Numbered from the stretch's first letter, positions 15,439 to 24,341 are shown. The stretch: DNA of 64,000 bases from 9FT-COMBO-48-23 sp964400675 (GCA_964400675.1 CAYNVO010000006.1:62001-126000), one strand, 5' to 3'. Made by a program: numbers and translations. The notes: a model not told the origin generated them from the letters alone.

Positions 15439-18400
15439 ATGAAGGCCACTGCAAAGACAAAGGAGCAGCTAATAAAAGAACTGGACTCTTTGCGCAAACG
15501 GATTGCTGAGCTGGAAGTAGTGGAAGCCGAACACAAGCGCATAGGGCAGGATTTGAAGCTGCGCGACCAGATTTTAGACAAAACTGTCCAGGTGCTGGAA
15601 AGTGCAGTTGACCCCATCTTTATTCATGACGCCAAAGGTCGTTTTGTTTATGTTAATGAAGTAGCTGCTCGGTCGCACGGCTACACGAAAGAAGAATTTC
15701 TGAAAATGGACCTCCGCAAGCTTGAGGTCACGGAGTCTGCAAAACTGTTCCAGACGCGCGTGAAGAAAATTCTGGAAGAGGGGGAAGCCATTTTCGAGGT
15801 AGTGCATCATCATAAAGATGGCTCAGTATTGTCATTTGAGATGCATACCAGGACTGTTGAACTAGATGGAAACCTCGTGTTTTTCAGCGCCGCGCATGAC
15901 ATCACCGGGCGCAAGCGAATTGAAGAAACACTGCGAGAAAGTGAGTCTAGGTACAAGTACCTTTTTGAGCATAGCCAGGTGGCTAATGCCTTAGTCGGGT
16001 TAGACGGAAAAATACTTGATGCAAATGAGGCAGCAGCACAGCTTTATGGATATGAAAAGAGCGAGATAATTGGAAGAGAGTTGCTGGAATTCGTTGCACA
16101 GGAGAGCCTGACAAAAGTAGCCGAAGCCTTTGCCCGTGGTTTAGCCGGTACCCATGCTGGCCCCATGGAGATTGAAATCGCCACCAAAAGAGGCGCTCGA
16201 ACCTTCTTCTTCCCTGGAGGTTACCATATGCTATTTGAAGGCGGTAAGGAGAAGGGTTTTTTGATTAGCGCCGTCGATATAACCGAGCAAAAGAGTGCAG
16301 AGAAAGCTTTAAGACATTCTGAGGAGAGATATCGGAGCATTGTTGAAACTGGAGGGGCAGGGATTCTTATCGGGGATTTGAGCGGAAATATAACCTTTGT
16401 GAATGAGTCATTCTGTAAAATACTTGGTTATTCTCAAGAGGAACTGGAAGGAAGATCTTTTGCCGACTTCCTTCATCCTGACGACAAAGCCATGGTGCTG
16501 GAAAAGTTCGCAGAAGGTCTTGCTAGCCCTGAGGCAGGGTATCAACTGGAGTTCAGGGCAATCCATAAGGATGGGCGTGTAGTCTGGATATACCCTTCTG
16601 TGTCGCCTGTTTTTTACGAAAATGCCCTAACTTCAGGCATGGCAATCGTCTTCGATATCACTGAGCGCAAGAAGCTAGAAGAAGTTGTGCAAAAATCAGA
16701 AGAGAGATATCGGACTATACTGGATGAGATGGATGATGCTTACTTTGAGCTTGACCTTGCTGGCAATTTTACCTTTGTGAATGACGCCAATTGCCGCCAG
16801 CTAGGCTATTCTCAGGAAGAGCTAATAGGTATGAACTACCGGACTGTTATCCCCAGCGAGGATGTAGAAAATGTTTATAAGACCTTTAATCAGGTCTATC
16901 GGGAAGGTCAGCCAGTCAGAGCTTTTACTTTTAAGACCGTTAGAAAAGATGGTAGTATCGGGCAGGGCGAACTCGCAATTTTTCCCTTGCGAAACGAAAA
17001 AGGTGAGATAACCGGCTTCCGGGGAGTGGGGCGTGATATCGCCGCACGCATGCAGATGATTGAAGATTTGAGGCGGTCAGAGGAGAGATATCGGACTGTT
17101 CTTGACGAGATGGAAGAGGCTTACTATGAGGTGGATCTTGCCGGCAATTTTACTTTTTTCAATGAGGCTCTGGTTGGCAAGTCAGGCCTTTCCAGAGAAG
17201 AGTTGATGGGGATGGGATATAAGGCTTACACACCTGCAAAGCACATGGAGAGCGTGTATAAAGCATTCAATCAGGTCTACAAGACGGGGAAGCCGCTCAA
17301 GGGCATTTCAATGCGTTCTACGAGAAGTGATGGGACACTCATATGCAGCGAGGATACGGTTTTGCCCTTGAAAAACGAGGCGGGCGAGATTATCGGATTC
17401 CGTGGTGTTAGCCACGATGTCACTGAGCGTCTGCAGATGATGGAAGCTTTAAGGCAATCGGAAGAGAGATACCGTACCATGCTTGACGAGATGGAAGAGG
17501 CTTACTATGAGGTGGATCTTGACGGCAATTTCACTTTCTTCAGCGATGCGCTGTGTCGCCAGTTGGGCTATACCAGAGAAGAGATTATGGGGATGAGCTA
17601 CAAGGTTTACATACCACGAGAGAACGCCAAAAAAGTATTCGAGGCCTATAATCATGTTTATCTGACAGGTGAGCCGGTTAAATCATTTGCTTCGGCGCAG
17701 ATTAGGAAAGACGGAACGCAGGTGTTTACCGAGGACTCAATTTTCCCTTTGAGAAACGAGAACGACGAAGTCATAGGATTTCGAGGTATTAGCCGTGATG
17801 TCACCGGACACAAGCGAGCGGAGGAGGAAAGGAGGCAACTGGAGCAGAAGGCTCAGTTTGCCAGTCGACTGGCTTCTGTCGGCGAGCTGGCATCGGGTGT
17901 CGCCCACGAGATAAATAACCCTCTTACCGCGGTTATAGGTTATGCTCACTTGCTATTAGAGCGAAAAGATGTCCCCGAGGATATCAGGCGCGACGTGGAA
18001 GTTATCAATGAAGGCGCTCAGCGGGTAGCCGGCATTATCAAAAAGTTACTTGTCTTCGCCCGCCAGACCAAGCCGGAACGGACATATGTTGACATTAACG
18101 AAATCATAAGCACCACGCTTGAACTGCGAGCTTACTCCTTGCAGAGCAATAATGTAAAGGTTGTCCTCCAGTTTGACCCTGATTTGCCCTTGACCGTCGC
18201 TGACCCCGGTCAGCTCCAGCAGGTGTTCCTCAATTTAATCATAAATGCCGAAACAGAAGTCAAATTAGCCCATGGCGGAGGCAAGATGGCAATCAAGACA
18301 GAACAGATAAATAACACCATCAGGGTATCGTTTAAAGACAATGGACTTGGTATAGCTAAAGAAAATCTGGAGAGGATATTTAATCCCTTCTTTACTACTA

Positions 18401-18960
18401 GAAGGGTAGGCCAGGGGACAGGGCTTGGCTTGAGCGTGTGCCACGGTATAATAACCGGACATAAAGGCAGGATATGGGCTGAAAGCCAGTTGGGCAAAGG
18501 AGCTACCTTTATTGTGGAGTTACCCGTAGTTACCGAGGATAAGCAGTTAGAGTTGCCGGAGCCTGTTGCTAAAAAGCCTGATAAGGTGACCGGGGCTAAG
18601 ATACTGGTAGTAGATGATGAGGCGGTGGTAAGGCAGTTCGTAAGCCAGATGCTGATTGATGAAGGGCATGAAGTGGAAGTTACGGATAGCGCCGAGAGTG
18701 CCTTAGAGACGATTAAGAGCAAGGATTACCAGGTCATTATGCTGGACATCAAGATGCCGGGCATGAGTGGCATCGAGTTGTACAAGCATTTCCAAAAGGT
18801 ATCCTTATCTCTGGCAGAGAAGGTGATTTTCATCACCGGCGACGTTATGGGGCCAAGCACTATGGCTTTTCTTTCCAGGACTAAAGTGCCTTATATTATC
18901 AAGCCGTTCGATGCCAAGCAGTTGAGGGCAGAGATAAACGGCGTATTAGCCAGAGAGTGA
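15439..18960 (+). CDS. Hybrid histidine kinase with six PAS domains and C-terminal receiver
   Basis: A 1173-residue soluble sensor kinase. After a short coiled coil, six PAS domains follow in a row. The fourth to sixth begin with nearly the same sequence (S-E-E-R-Y-R-T then D-E-M-x-x-A-Y) and repeat with a DNA period of exactly 381 bases (16696, 17077, 17458). Next come a HisKA domain with G-V-A-H-E-I-N-N-P, an ATPase domain with D-N-G-L-G-I and G-T-G-L-G-L, and a receiver with V-V-D-D-E, the phospho-acceptor in M-L-D-I-K-M-P-G and K-P-F. No membrane segment is visible, so signals are cytoplasmic. ATG 15439 after AAGGAGG is preferred over GTG 15397. No response-regulator gene adjoins it. Confidence 0.92.
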   Translation: MKATAKTKEQLIKELDSLRKRIAELEVVEAEHKRIGQDLKLRDQILDKTVQVLESAVDPIFIHDAKGRFVYVNEVAARSHGYTKEEFLKMDLRKLEVTESAKLFQTRVKKILEEGEAIFEVVHHHKDGSVLSFEMHTRTVELDGNLVFFSAAHDITGRKRIEETLRESESRYKYLFEHSQVANALVGLDGKILDANEAAAQLYGYEKSEIIGRELLEFVAQESLTKVAEAFARGLAGTHAGPMEIEIATKRGARTFFFPGGYHMLFEGGKEKGFLISAVDITEQKSAEKALRHSEERYRSIVETGGAGILIGDLSGNITFVNESFCKILGYSQEELEGRSFADFLHPDDKAMVLEKFAEGLASPEAGYQLEFRAIHKDGRVVWIYPSVSPVFYENALTSGMAIVFDITERKKLEEVVQKSEERYRTILDEMDDAYFELDLAGNFTFVNDANCRQLGYSQEELIGMNYRTVIPSEDVENVYKTFNQVYREGQPVRAFTFKTVRKDGSIGQGELAIFPLRNEKGEITGFRGVGRDIAARMQMIEDLRRSEERYRTVLDEMEEAYYEVDLAGNFTFFNEALVGKSGLSREELMGMGYKAYTPAKHMESVYKAFNQVYKTGKPLKGISMRSTRSDGTLICSEDTVLPLKNEAGEIIGFRGVSHDVTERLQMMEALRQSEERYRTMLDEMEEAYYEVDLDGNFTFFSDALCRQLGYTREEIMGMSYKVYIPRENAKKVFEAYNHVYLTGEPVKSFASAQIRKDGTQVFTEDSIFPLRNENDEVIGFRGISRDVTGHKRAEEERRQLEQKAQFASRLASVGELASGVAHEINNPLTAVIGYAHLLLERKDVPEDIRRDVEVINEGAQRVAGIIKKLLVFARQTKPERTYVDINEIISTTLELRAYSLQSNNVKVVLQFDPDLPLTVADPGQLQQVFLNLIINAETEVKLAHGGGKMAIKTEQINNTIRVSFKDNGLGIAKENLERIFNPFFTTRRVGQGTGLGLSVCHGIITGHKGRIWAESQLGKGATFIVELPVVTEDKQLELPEPVAKKPDKVTGAKILVVDDEAVVRQFVSQMLIDEGHEVEVTDSAESALETIKSKDYQVIMLDIKMPGMSGIELYKHFQKVSLSLAEKVIFITGDVMGPSTMAFLSRTKVPYIIKPFDAKQLRAEINGVLARE

Positions 18961-18979
18961 TTTGCTAAAACTCCCCGTA

Positions 18980-19063
18980 GGGGTCATCTACCCACAGATG
19001 ACCCAGCACGGCGGTCACCCGTCCTTCCCGGGAAGGACCCGTAGGCGAGTGACACGTAGAAAA
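18980..19063 (+). repeat. Hairpin repeat, copy 1 (with palindromic insert)
   Basis: Begins GGGGTCATCT with a pairing AGATGACC, then GGCGGTCACCCG and ends in CGTAGAAA. It matches 19379-19441 except for an extra, perfectly palindromic stretch GTCCTTCCCGGGAAGGAC in the middle. The two copies are direct repeats flanking a small zinc-ribbon gene. Confidence 0.75.
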
Positions 19064-19077
19064 TTCGGGTTGTGCTA

Positions 19078-19317
19078 ATGTGTAGATTCTTCAAAAAGAA
19101 AGAAAAAAGGACTGGCAAGGATACATCAAAGCCGTGGTGGATAAGTGATTCACCACATGCAGCGATAGGCGACGAAAATGATGCTCCAGATTGGGCAAGG
19201 CGAGGTAAAATAATAATACGCAATCAAACGTGCCCTTACTGCTATAGCAACAAAGTAGTTAATGCTGGTTATGGTGGCAGAATGCGGTGTAGAAATTGTG
19301 GTCGTATATTTAGTTGA
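19078..19317 (+). CDS. Small zinc-ribbon protein, function unknown
   Basis: A 79-residue basic protein. The C-terminal 30 residues form a zinc ribbon with C-P-Y-C and C-R-N-C-G. The N-terminal part is Lys-rich, then Trp- and Asp-containing, with no recognised domain. The start may be ATG 19078 or GTG 19072; no good ribosome site is visible. It is bracketed by two copies of a hairpin repeat, suggesting a small accessory or mobile unit. It could be a nucleic-acid-binding protein, but nothing more can be said. Confidence 0.5.
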   Translation: MCRFFKKKEKRTGKDTSKPWWISDSPHAAIGDENDAPDWARRGKIIIRNQTCPYCYSNKVVNAGYGGRMRCRNCGRIFS

Positions 19318-19378
19318 GGGATAATGGATAAACAACCAAGGGTGAACTTAACCTCTTTTTGGTTTTTGACTTTTTTCT

Positions 19379-19441
19379 GGGGTCATCTGTCCACAGATGA
19401 CCCGACAGGGCGGTCACCCGTAGGCGGCTGAAACGTAGAAA
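19379..19441 (+). repeat. Hairpin repeat, copy 2
   Basis: Second copy of the element at 18980-19063. GGGTCATCTGT pairs perfectly with ACAGATGACCC across a two-base loop, followed by GGCGGTCACCCGTAGGCGG and CGTAGAAA. It lies downstream of the zinc-ribbon gene and just beyond the end of the Nudix gene. Confidence 0.75.
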
Positions 19442-19453
19442 TATAGTCTGTTC

Positions 19454-19825
19454 TTAATGCTTTCGGTAGTAACCTAAGATTACCTTAACGTGTCCAAACA
19501 CGTCAGCTGGACTTTTCATGTCCCACCACATATATGCTTTAAGCTCACCTCCCTTTTTGAGGTGTACGTGGCCATCGGCCTCAATTAGATATGCTCTATG
19601 TTCAGTTACAGGACTTTTAAATGAGCCTAGCCACGTTGTCTTTGTTGCTCTTAATCCTGTCTCCTCATGCAATTCTCTGGCAGCAGCCTGATATGAACGT
19701 TCGCCCTTATGCACCCCTCCACCCGGGAGAGACCAGTGGTGAGCTCCCTTATCCTTAACCAACAGGACTTTGCCATGTCTAATCACAACTGCATCGCCTC
19801 TTTTGCGTAGGTGTTTGCCGTTCAT
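19454..19825 (-). CDS. Nudix hydrolase
   Basis: A 123-residue Nudix protein. The Nudix box is intact: G-G-G-V-H-K-G-E near residue 35, then A-A-R-E-L-H-E-E-T-G-L. Such enzymes hydrolyse nucleoside diphosphate derivatives. It starts five bases after the Nmad3 stop, so the two are co-transcribed. Pairing with a nucleotide-modification-associated gene suggests clearance of a modified or damaged nucleotide; that link is inference. It is the last gene of the recR-recO-nmad3-nudix series. Confidence 0.88.
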   Translation of the reverse strand: MNGKHLRKRGDAVVIRHGKVLLVKDKGAHHWSLPGGGVHKGERSYQAAARELHEETGLRATKTTWLGSFKSPVTEHRAYLIEADGHVHLKKGGELKAYMWWDMKSPADVFGHVKVILGYYRKH

Positions 19826-19830
19826 TTGCC

Positions 19831-20805
19831 TTAGCTCATGCCGTGAAGTGGTGACTTTCTATATACGTTGCCAACAACTTGTTCAAGCAGTCTGTCAAAC
19901 CATCGGCAGAACTCTTCACTTTTGTCAAAGACAGCTTCTTGCCATTGCCCAGAGGTCTCTACCAGACATGAGCCATCCTCACGCACAACCCATTTTCTGT
20001 GCTGCAAGAGTGAGGGACGTTTCTCAAAAAAGAAGCTTGGTAGGCTCCATCGGCTAGGTATCCACCTTCTTGGTTCCTGTACAGAGTCAGAGGCAGTAAG
20101 ACACAGGTCTTTGTTTAATCTAGAGAAATAGCCGCAACCCGGGATATTGCTACGGTCATTGAAGAGAAATTTATCAGCAATATATAGGGTGTTGTTTACA
20201 TACTTCTTAAAGTAGTTTTTAGTGGCATGAGGATGTTTTGATAATAGTCTCAAATCACTAATATCTTCATATTTCTTGATGACCTCTTTGACTCTGAGCC
20301 ACCCGTAGATGAAGTACAATCCTTTGTCAAGGTGTTCATGGCTAATATTAGGAACAATTCTGTTCTCCGTATTTTGTATTGGTGTGAATCGACTAAAGAA
20401 CAGAAAGAGACTACCTTTACCTACGCCTTGGTTGGCTAAATGCGTTTGTGCTCTATCCACTTGACCAAATGTACCGATTGGATGATTATCTTCTGCTAAC
20501 CATGGACATGGGCCAAGCCAAGGATCGAAATGGGCGTATTCAGACTCTTTACCCTTGATTTTAGCCTTCTTTCCCATAGCTGCCATTAAGCTCTTTAAAT
20601 TTGTTTCAGAGTAGCTGGGTAGATAGTTACTTTGTATGCGGATATCTTCGTATTTTTGGCTGTTACAGATGTCGCGTTCAATATCATCTATAGGAATCGG
20701 TAATACAACATATTTGCCAGTCTGGGGATCAAATGGTGAATAACTTCCTCCAGCCTTAGAATCGAAGCCTTTTCTGCTCAACACAACCTTTCTGAACTCG
20801 CCCAT
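19831..20805 (-). CDS. Nmad3-family protein (nucleotide modification associated domain 3)
   Basis: A 324-residue cytoplasmic protein. Family features are the opening V-V-L-S-R-K-G-F-D-S with G-G-S-Y-S-P, the P-I-P-I-D segment, a central F-G-Q-V-D-R-A-Q-T-H-L, G-S-L-F-L-F-F-S, the Y-G-W-L-R-V segment and a late S-D-S-V-Q-E-P-R-R-W-I-P. Nmad domains were defined by association with DNA base hypermodification systems, often in phages and islands; their biochemistry is not settled. ATG 20805 is chosen because GGAGG precedes it; an upstream in-frame ATG at 20823 lacks this. It lies 34 bases after recO on the same strand and is A+T-richer than recO, which suggests acquisition. Confidence 0.75.
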   Translation of the reverse strand: MGEFRKVVLSRKGFDSKAGGSYSPFDPQTGKYVVLPIPIDDIERDICNSQKYEDIRIQSNYLPSYSETNLKSLMAAMGKKAKIKGKESEYAHFDPWLGPCPWLAEDNHPIGTFGQVDRAQTHLANQGVGKGSLFLFFSRFTPIQNTENRIVPNISHEHLDKGLYFIYGWLRVKEVIKKYEDISDLRLLSKHPHATKNYFKKYVNNTLYIADKFLFNDRSNIPGCGYFSRLNKDLCLTASDSVQEPRRWIPSRWSLPSFFFEKRPSLLQHRKWVVREDGSCLVETSGQWQEAVFDKSEEFCRWFDRLLEQVVGNVYRKSPLHGMS

Positions 20806-20839
20806 TTGTTTTCCTCCAATCATTGTTAAGGCTCTAAGT

Positions 20840-21604
20840 TTAGTGAATTTCCCGCTTCAGTTTATCCAGCCAGGCTGTTGATTTGAGCTGTTTTTCAAGA
20901 AGATATTTGATGTATTCCCGCATTAACTGTTCCAGTTCAGCAGATAGTTCTGGATTTATTTTTACTCGCCTGGCGGCGGCATAGTCGCAATTCTGCCACA
21001 GGCGCAGCACCTTTAAGGCGTTCAGGGAAATGGGGCGTGCTAATGGCTCGTGAAAGCCGCAATCATGACAGAGGACGCCACCCTGGCTGGAGCTGAAGAA
21101 ATTTGTCTCTGGCTTCAAAGTCGAATTGCATTCCGTGCACTGCTGTAGCTGGGGGCGATAGCCGAGATGGTCGAGAAGGTGAAGCTCGAAGTAGCGCAGG
21201 ACAGGCTCGCAATCCTCAGCCTGGGACAACTGTTGTAAGGTTTCCAGCACCAGGTCAAAGAGGTGGCGGTCTTCGATGTGCTCGCCGGTGAAGGAATCAA
21301 CCAGTTCGGCGATGTAGAGGCCGCGCGAAATGCGCTCCAGGTCATCCTTTATAGGCAGAAAGTTATTGATGGTTTGGGCTTGAGTGATGATGTCGAGGTT
21401 GCGACCTCGAGCCAGCATCAGGTGGCTGTGGGTGAGAAGCTCTACGTGGCCGCCAAGCTTGCTCTGGGTACGGCGTGTGCCTTTGGCTACCGCTTTCAGT
21501 TTGCCCAGCTCGGGTGTATAAAGGGTTAGGATTCTATCAGCTTCGCCCAGCTTAATTCGCTTGATAATGATAGCTTCTGTTTGATAAACGCGAGGTGCCG
21601 TCAT
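20840..21604 (-). CDS. recO: DNA repair protein RecO
   Basis: A 254-residue RecO. The N-terminal OB domain (1-80) starts with V-Y-Q-T-E-A-I-I-I-K-R-I. A helical domain follows, with a zinc site C-T-E-C and C-H-D-C near residues 150-180. RecO helps load RecA on SSB-coated single-stranded DNA with RecR. It lies 11 bases downstream of recR, so the two form an operon. Confidence 0.93.
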   Translation of the reverse strand: MTAPRVYQTEAIIIKRIKLGEADRILTLYTPELGKLKAVAKGTRRTQSKLGGHVELLTHSHLMLARGRNLDIITQAQTINNFLPIKDDLERISRGLYIAELVDSFTGEHIEDRHLFDLVLETLQQLSQAEDCEPVLRYFELHLLDHLGYRPQLQQCTECNSTLKPETNFFSSSQGGVLCHDCGFHEPLARPISLNALKVLRLWQNCDYAAARRVKINPELSAELEQLMREYIKYLLEKQLKSTAWLDKLKREIH

Positions 21605-21615
21605 GATTCACGTGG

Positions 21616-22251
21616 TTACATTTCCTGTCTTCCCTCTAAAGCACGGCTGAGGGTGACATCGTCAGCGTATTCCAGGTCACCACCGTAGGGCAGACCGCGA
21701 GCCAGGCGGGTGATTCGAATACCAAGCGGGGCAATCAGGCGCTGGATGTACATGGCGGTGGCTTCCCCTTCCAGATTGGGATTGGTTGCCAGTATCACCT
21801 CTGTAACCAGACCGTCATTGAGGCGTGATAGCAACTCTTTAACTTTCAGTTCGTCGGGCCCTATCCCTTCAGTCGGGGCGATGACGCCGTAAAGCACATG
21901 GTAAAGCCCCTTGTACTTTTTGGTGCGTTCCAGGGGGAGAATATCTATAGGCTCTTCGACGATACAGATTTTGGTGCGGTCGCGTTCCTCATCGCGGCAT
22001 ATAGCGCACGGGTCGGAATCGGTAATATTGAGACAACTGGAACATAGGGTCAATTTTTCTTTCAGGTTTTTGATAGCGTCAGCTAGTGCACCAACTTCAT
22101 TTGCAGGTGCTCGAAGCAAATAATAGGTCAGCCGCTGGGCGCTCTTCGGTCCTATGCCCGGCAGCTTGTTAAGTTCTTCTATTAACCTGGCTATCGGCTC
22201 GGCGGTAGATACTGAATTAGTGCTCAAAGGTTTTGCCTCCGAAAAGTTCAT
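21616..22251 (-). CDS. recR: Recombination mediator RecR
   Basis: A 211-residue RecR. It has the helix-hairpin-helix region L-P-G-I-G-P-K-S-A-Q-R, a four-Cys zinc finger (C-S-S-C, C-A-I-C), a Toprim domain with I-V-E-E-P-I-D and N-P-N-L-E-G-E, and the C-terminal R-L-A-R-G-L-P-Y-G-G-D-L-E-Y signature. About 12 residues are extra at the N-terminus relative to many homologues, so the start may lie slightly inside. It acts with RecO in the RecFOR pathway. Confidence 0.94.
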   Translation of the reverse strand: MNFSEAKPLSTNSVSTAEPIARLIEELNKLPGIGPKSAQRLTYYLLRAPANEVGALADAIKNLKEKLTLCSSCLNITDSDPCAICRDEERDRTKICIVEEPIDILPLERTKKYKGLYHVLYGVIAPTEGIGPDELKVKELLSRLNDGLVTEVILATNPNLEGEATAMYIQRLIAPLGIRITRLARGLPYGGDLEYADDVTLSRALEGRQEM

Positions 22252-22252
22252 T

Positions 22253-22329
22253 TGTCACCCTGAGCGACAGCGAAGGGTCTTGAGATTCTTCGGTTGCCCC
22301 GATGCAATCTGGGCTCCCTCAGAATGACA
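22253..22329. repeat. Palindromic dispersed repeat, copy 2
   Basis: Starts TGTCACCCTGAG and ends CTCAGAATGACA, with the inner GAGATTCTTCGG shared with copy 1 at 6818-6899. It also contains CCCGATGCAATC from the adjacent second element of that region. It occupies the gap between recR and ybaB; the rest of 22330-22392 holds nothing recognisable. Confidence 0.75.
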
Positions 22330-22392
22330 AGAGAAAGCCCTGGGATAGCTCGTAAAGTATTTACGATGGCAGTCATAGCTAAAAACATTCTC

Positions 22393-22698
22393 TTAAAACA
22401 TTCCCGGGAGTTTGAGGCCACCGGTTATACTGCTCAAATGGCTGGCGGCAAGCTCCTGTGATTTTTGAATGGCTTCATTCACTGCTGTCATGACCAGGTC
22501 TTCGAGCATCTCGGCGTCTTCAGCATTTATTACCTCTGGAGATATGCTAACTGAGCGAATTCTTTGCTGGCCGTCAACTACTACCTTGATAGCTCCGCCT
22601 CCTGAGCTTACCTCAGCGGTCATTTCAGCTAGCTCTTGTTGAGCTTTGGCTAGCTTAGCCTGTAATTCCTGTGCCTGGCGAAAAACGAACTTGTTCAT
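22393..22698 (-). CDS. ybaB: YbaB/EbfC nucleoid-associated protein
   Basis: A 101-residue YbaB family protein, a small dimeric DNA-binding protein found beside dnaX and recR in many bacteria. It shows the N-terminal helix rich in Q-E-L-Q-A-K-L, the G-G-G-A-I-K-V-V-V-D-G-Q-Q core and a C-terminal G-G-L-K-L-P-G-M. Its ATG overlaps the dnaX stop by four bases. Confidence 0.92.
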   Translation of the reverse strand: MNKFVFRQAQELQAKLAKAQQELAEMTAEVSSGGGAIKVVVDGQQRIRSVSISPEVINAEDAEMLEDLVMTAVNEAIQKSQELAASHLSSITGGLKLPGMF

Positions 22699-24326
22699 TC
22701 CTCCTCCGTTCTGGATTTCCTGTCAACAACTTTAGCCCCATAGCTTTCCTTAGCCGCTTTTACCAGATGGCTCTCTGTTTCCATTTTAGCTCTGGCTTGT
22801 TCGCTGGGGCTGGTCAGAACGCAACGCACCTGATATGAATGTCCAAAGACCTCTAGTAGCTTCTTTTCTACCAGATGCTTATATTTGGGGTCTTCAATAT
22901 ATTTTTTATGAAACTCGTGATAAAAACCCAAAAGTAGAGTGTTATCTTCAATAGACAAAGGTTCGCAAGCGCTCCGTAAAAAGGCATCCAAGTTGCCCTT
23001 GGAGCCCTCACCGCGCATGGAATTCACGAACTCCTTCCATCTGCTACGTAGATGGTCGATTTCTGGAGAAGATGCCGCCGCCTCCGGAGTTTCTGTAATT
23101 TTGCTTGGTTCTGCTTCAATTTCATCGCTTTTATCTGTTGCCTGGGCTTTAGCCTTTGGGGCCGACCTGGTTGACTTGACTGGTCGGCTGGGTACCGCGG
23201 CTGGCTCTTCGGGCGCAGGCTGTTCAGGCTTGACCGGTTGTTTGTCTTCGGTTACGGACAATATGCAGTCAACGAGGGCTAGCTCCAGGGGTAGCTGCGA
23301 ATAGTTGTCCAGGCGAAGGTCTATCTCGCCGAACCGTTTCACTGCTGTCAACAGGTAATCCAGACTGGCACCGGTTGACAGCTCTTTAATCTCAATCAGG
23401 TCGTCGCTGGTAACGTCTATCACTTCTTCGGAGCCAGATTTAACTAGAAGCAACTCTCGGAGATAGTCCACCAGTTCGCGATTAAACTGGCGGAGGTCGA
23501 GCCCATCGCTGCTAACGCTGTTAATGGTCTTAAGTCCAGCGGTGATGTCCTTGTTTACAATATGTCTGGCTAGCTCTCTAATGCGCATGTCGCCGCTGAT
23601 ACCCAGCATTTCTTGCACCTGATGGAGCTTAATTTCATGCCCATAATAGGTAACCAGTTGCTCCAGTAGATTTTCAGCATCGCGCAGGCTGCCTGTAGTT
23701 ACTTTGGCGATAAGCTTTAAGGCTTCAGGCACAATATCAACGCCCTCCTTTTCACAGATAAGATTGAGCTTGGAGATAACTGCTGATTGGGAGAGACGGT
23801 GGAAATCAAACCGCTGACAACGTGACAATATGGTTGATAGGACTTTGTGTGGTTCCGTGGTTGCCAGAATAAATATAGCGTGAGGAGGTGGCTCTTCCAG
23901 TGTCTTAAGAAAGGCATTTGCCGCCTCCGGGGTTATCATGTGGGCTTCGTCTATAATATAAACCTTGTAACGGGCGAGATTTGGGGAGTAGTTCACTCTC
24001 TCCCTGAGCTTGCGAATATCTTCAATGCCCCTGTTGCTGGCTGCGTCTATCTCTATGATATCAGGAGCGCTGCCTTCGTTAATTGCCTTGCACAAGGCGC
24101 AGCTATTGCATGGCTCGCCCTGGTCGGGGTTCAGGCAGTTTATTGCCTTAGCCAGTATGCGTCCGGTGCTGGTCTTGCCGGTGCCACGTGGGCCGCAGAA
24201 AAGATAGGCGTGGGCTACCCGCCCGCTGGCTACAGCGTGACGGAGTGTTTGGGTAACATGTTCTTGTCCTACCACTTCAGACAGGGCCTGGGGGCGCCAT
24301 TTGCGGTAGAAAACCTGGGAGGTCAT
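22695..24326 (-). CDS. dnaX: DNA polymerase III subunits gamma/tau
   Basis: Clamp-loader ATPase of 543 residues. It has Walker A G-P-R-G-T-G-K-T-S, a zinc site with C-N-S-C-A-L-C, D-E-A-H, and the sensor region T-T-E-P-H-K-V. Residues after about 360 are a Pro/Ala/Glu linker and a tau-like C-terminal domain. The start is placed at the second in-frame Met (M-T-S-Q-V-F-Y-R-K-W-R-P), the usual family start. The alternative ATG 21 bases upstream is overlapped by a TATAAT, which would give an almost leaderless message. No frameshift slip site was clearly seen. Confidence 0.93.
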   Translation of the reverse strand: MTSQVFYRKWRPQALSEVVGQEHVTQTLRHAVASGRVAHAYLFCGPRGTGKTSTGRILAKAINCLNPDQGEPCNSCALCKAINEGSAPDIIEIDAASNRGIEDIRKLRERVNYSPNLARYKVYIIDEAHMITPEAANAFLKTLEEPPPHAIFILATTEPHKVLSTILSRCQRFDFHRLSQSAVISKLNLICEKEGVDIVPEALKLIAKVTTGSLRDAENLLEQLVTYYGHEIKLHQVQEMLGISGDMRIRELARHIVNKDITAGLKTINSVSSDGLDLRQFNRELVDYLRELLLVKSGSEEVIDVTSDDLIEIKELSTGASLDYLLTAVKRFGEIDLRLDNYSQLPLELALVDCILSVTEDKQPVKPEQPAPEEPAAVPSRPVKSTRSAPKAKAQATDKSDEIEAEPSKITETPEAAASSPEIDHLRSRWKEFVNSMRGEGSKGNLDAFLRSACEPLSIEDNTLLLGFYHEFHKKYIEDPKYKHLVEKKLLEVFGHSYQVRCVLTSPSEQARAKMETESHLVKAAKESYGAKVVDRKSRTEEE

Positions 24327-24335
24327 GATGCTCTT

Positions 24336-24341
24336 ATTATA
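24336..24341 (-). promoter_or_regulatory. Predicted -10 element for dnaX-ybaB
   Basis: TATAAT on the - strand about ten bases before the preferred dnaX start. The -35 region (TTTAGC, 17 bases farther) is weak. Transcription starting about seven bases downstream would begin within a few bases of the ATG, giving a nearly leaderless mRNA. Confidence 0.4.

Noticed and set aside
18210..18722. 170-codon open frame on the - strand
   Set aside because: It is antisense to the kinase ATPase domain; the + strand frame is clearly coding.
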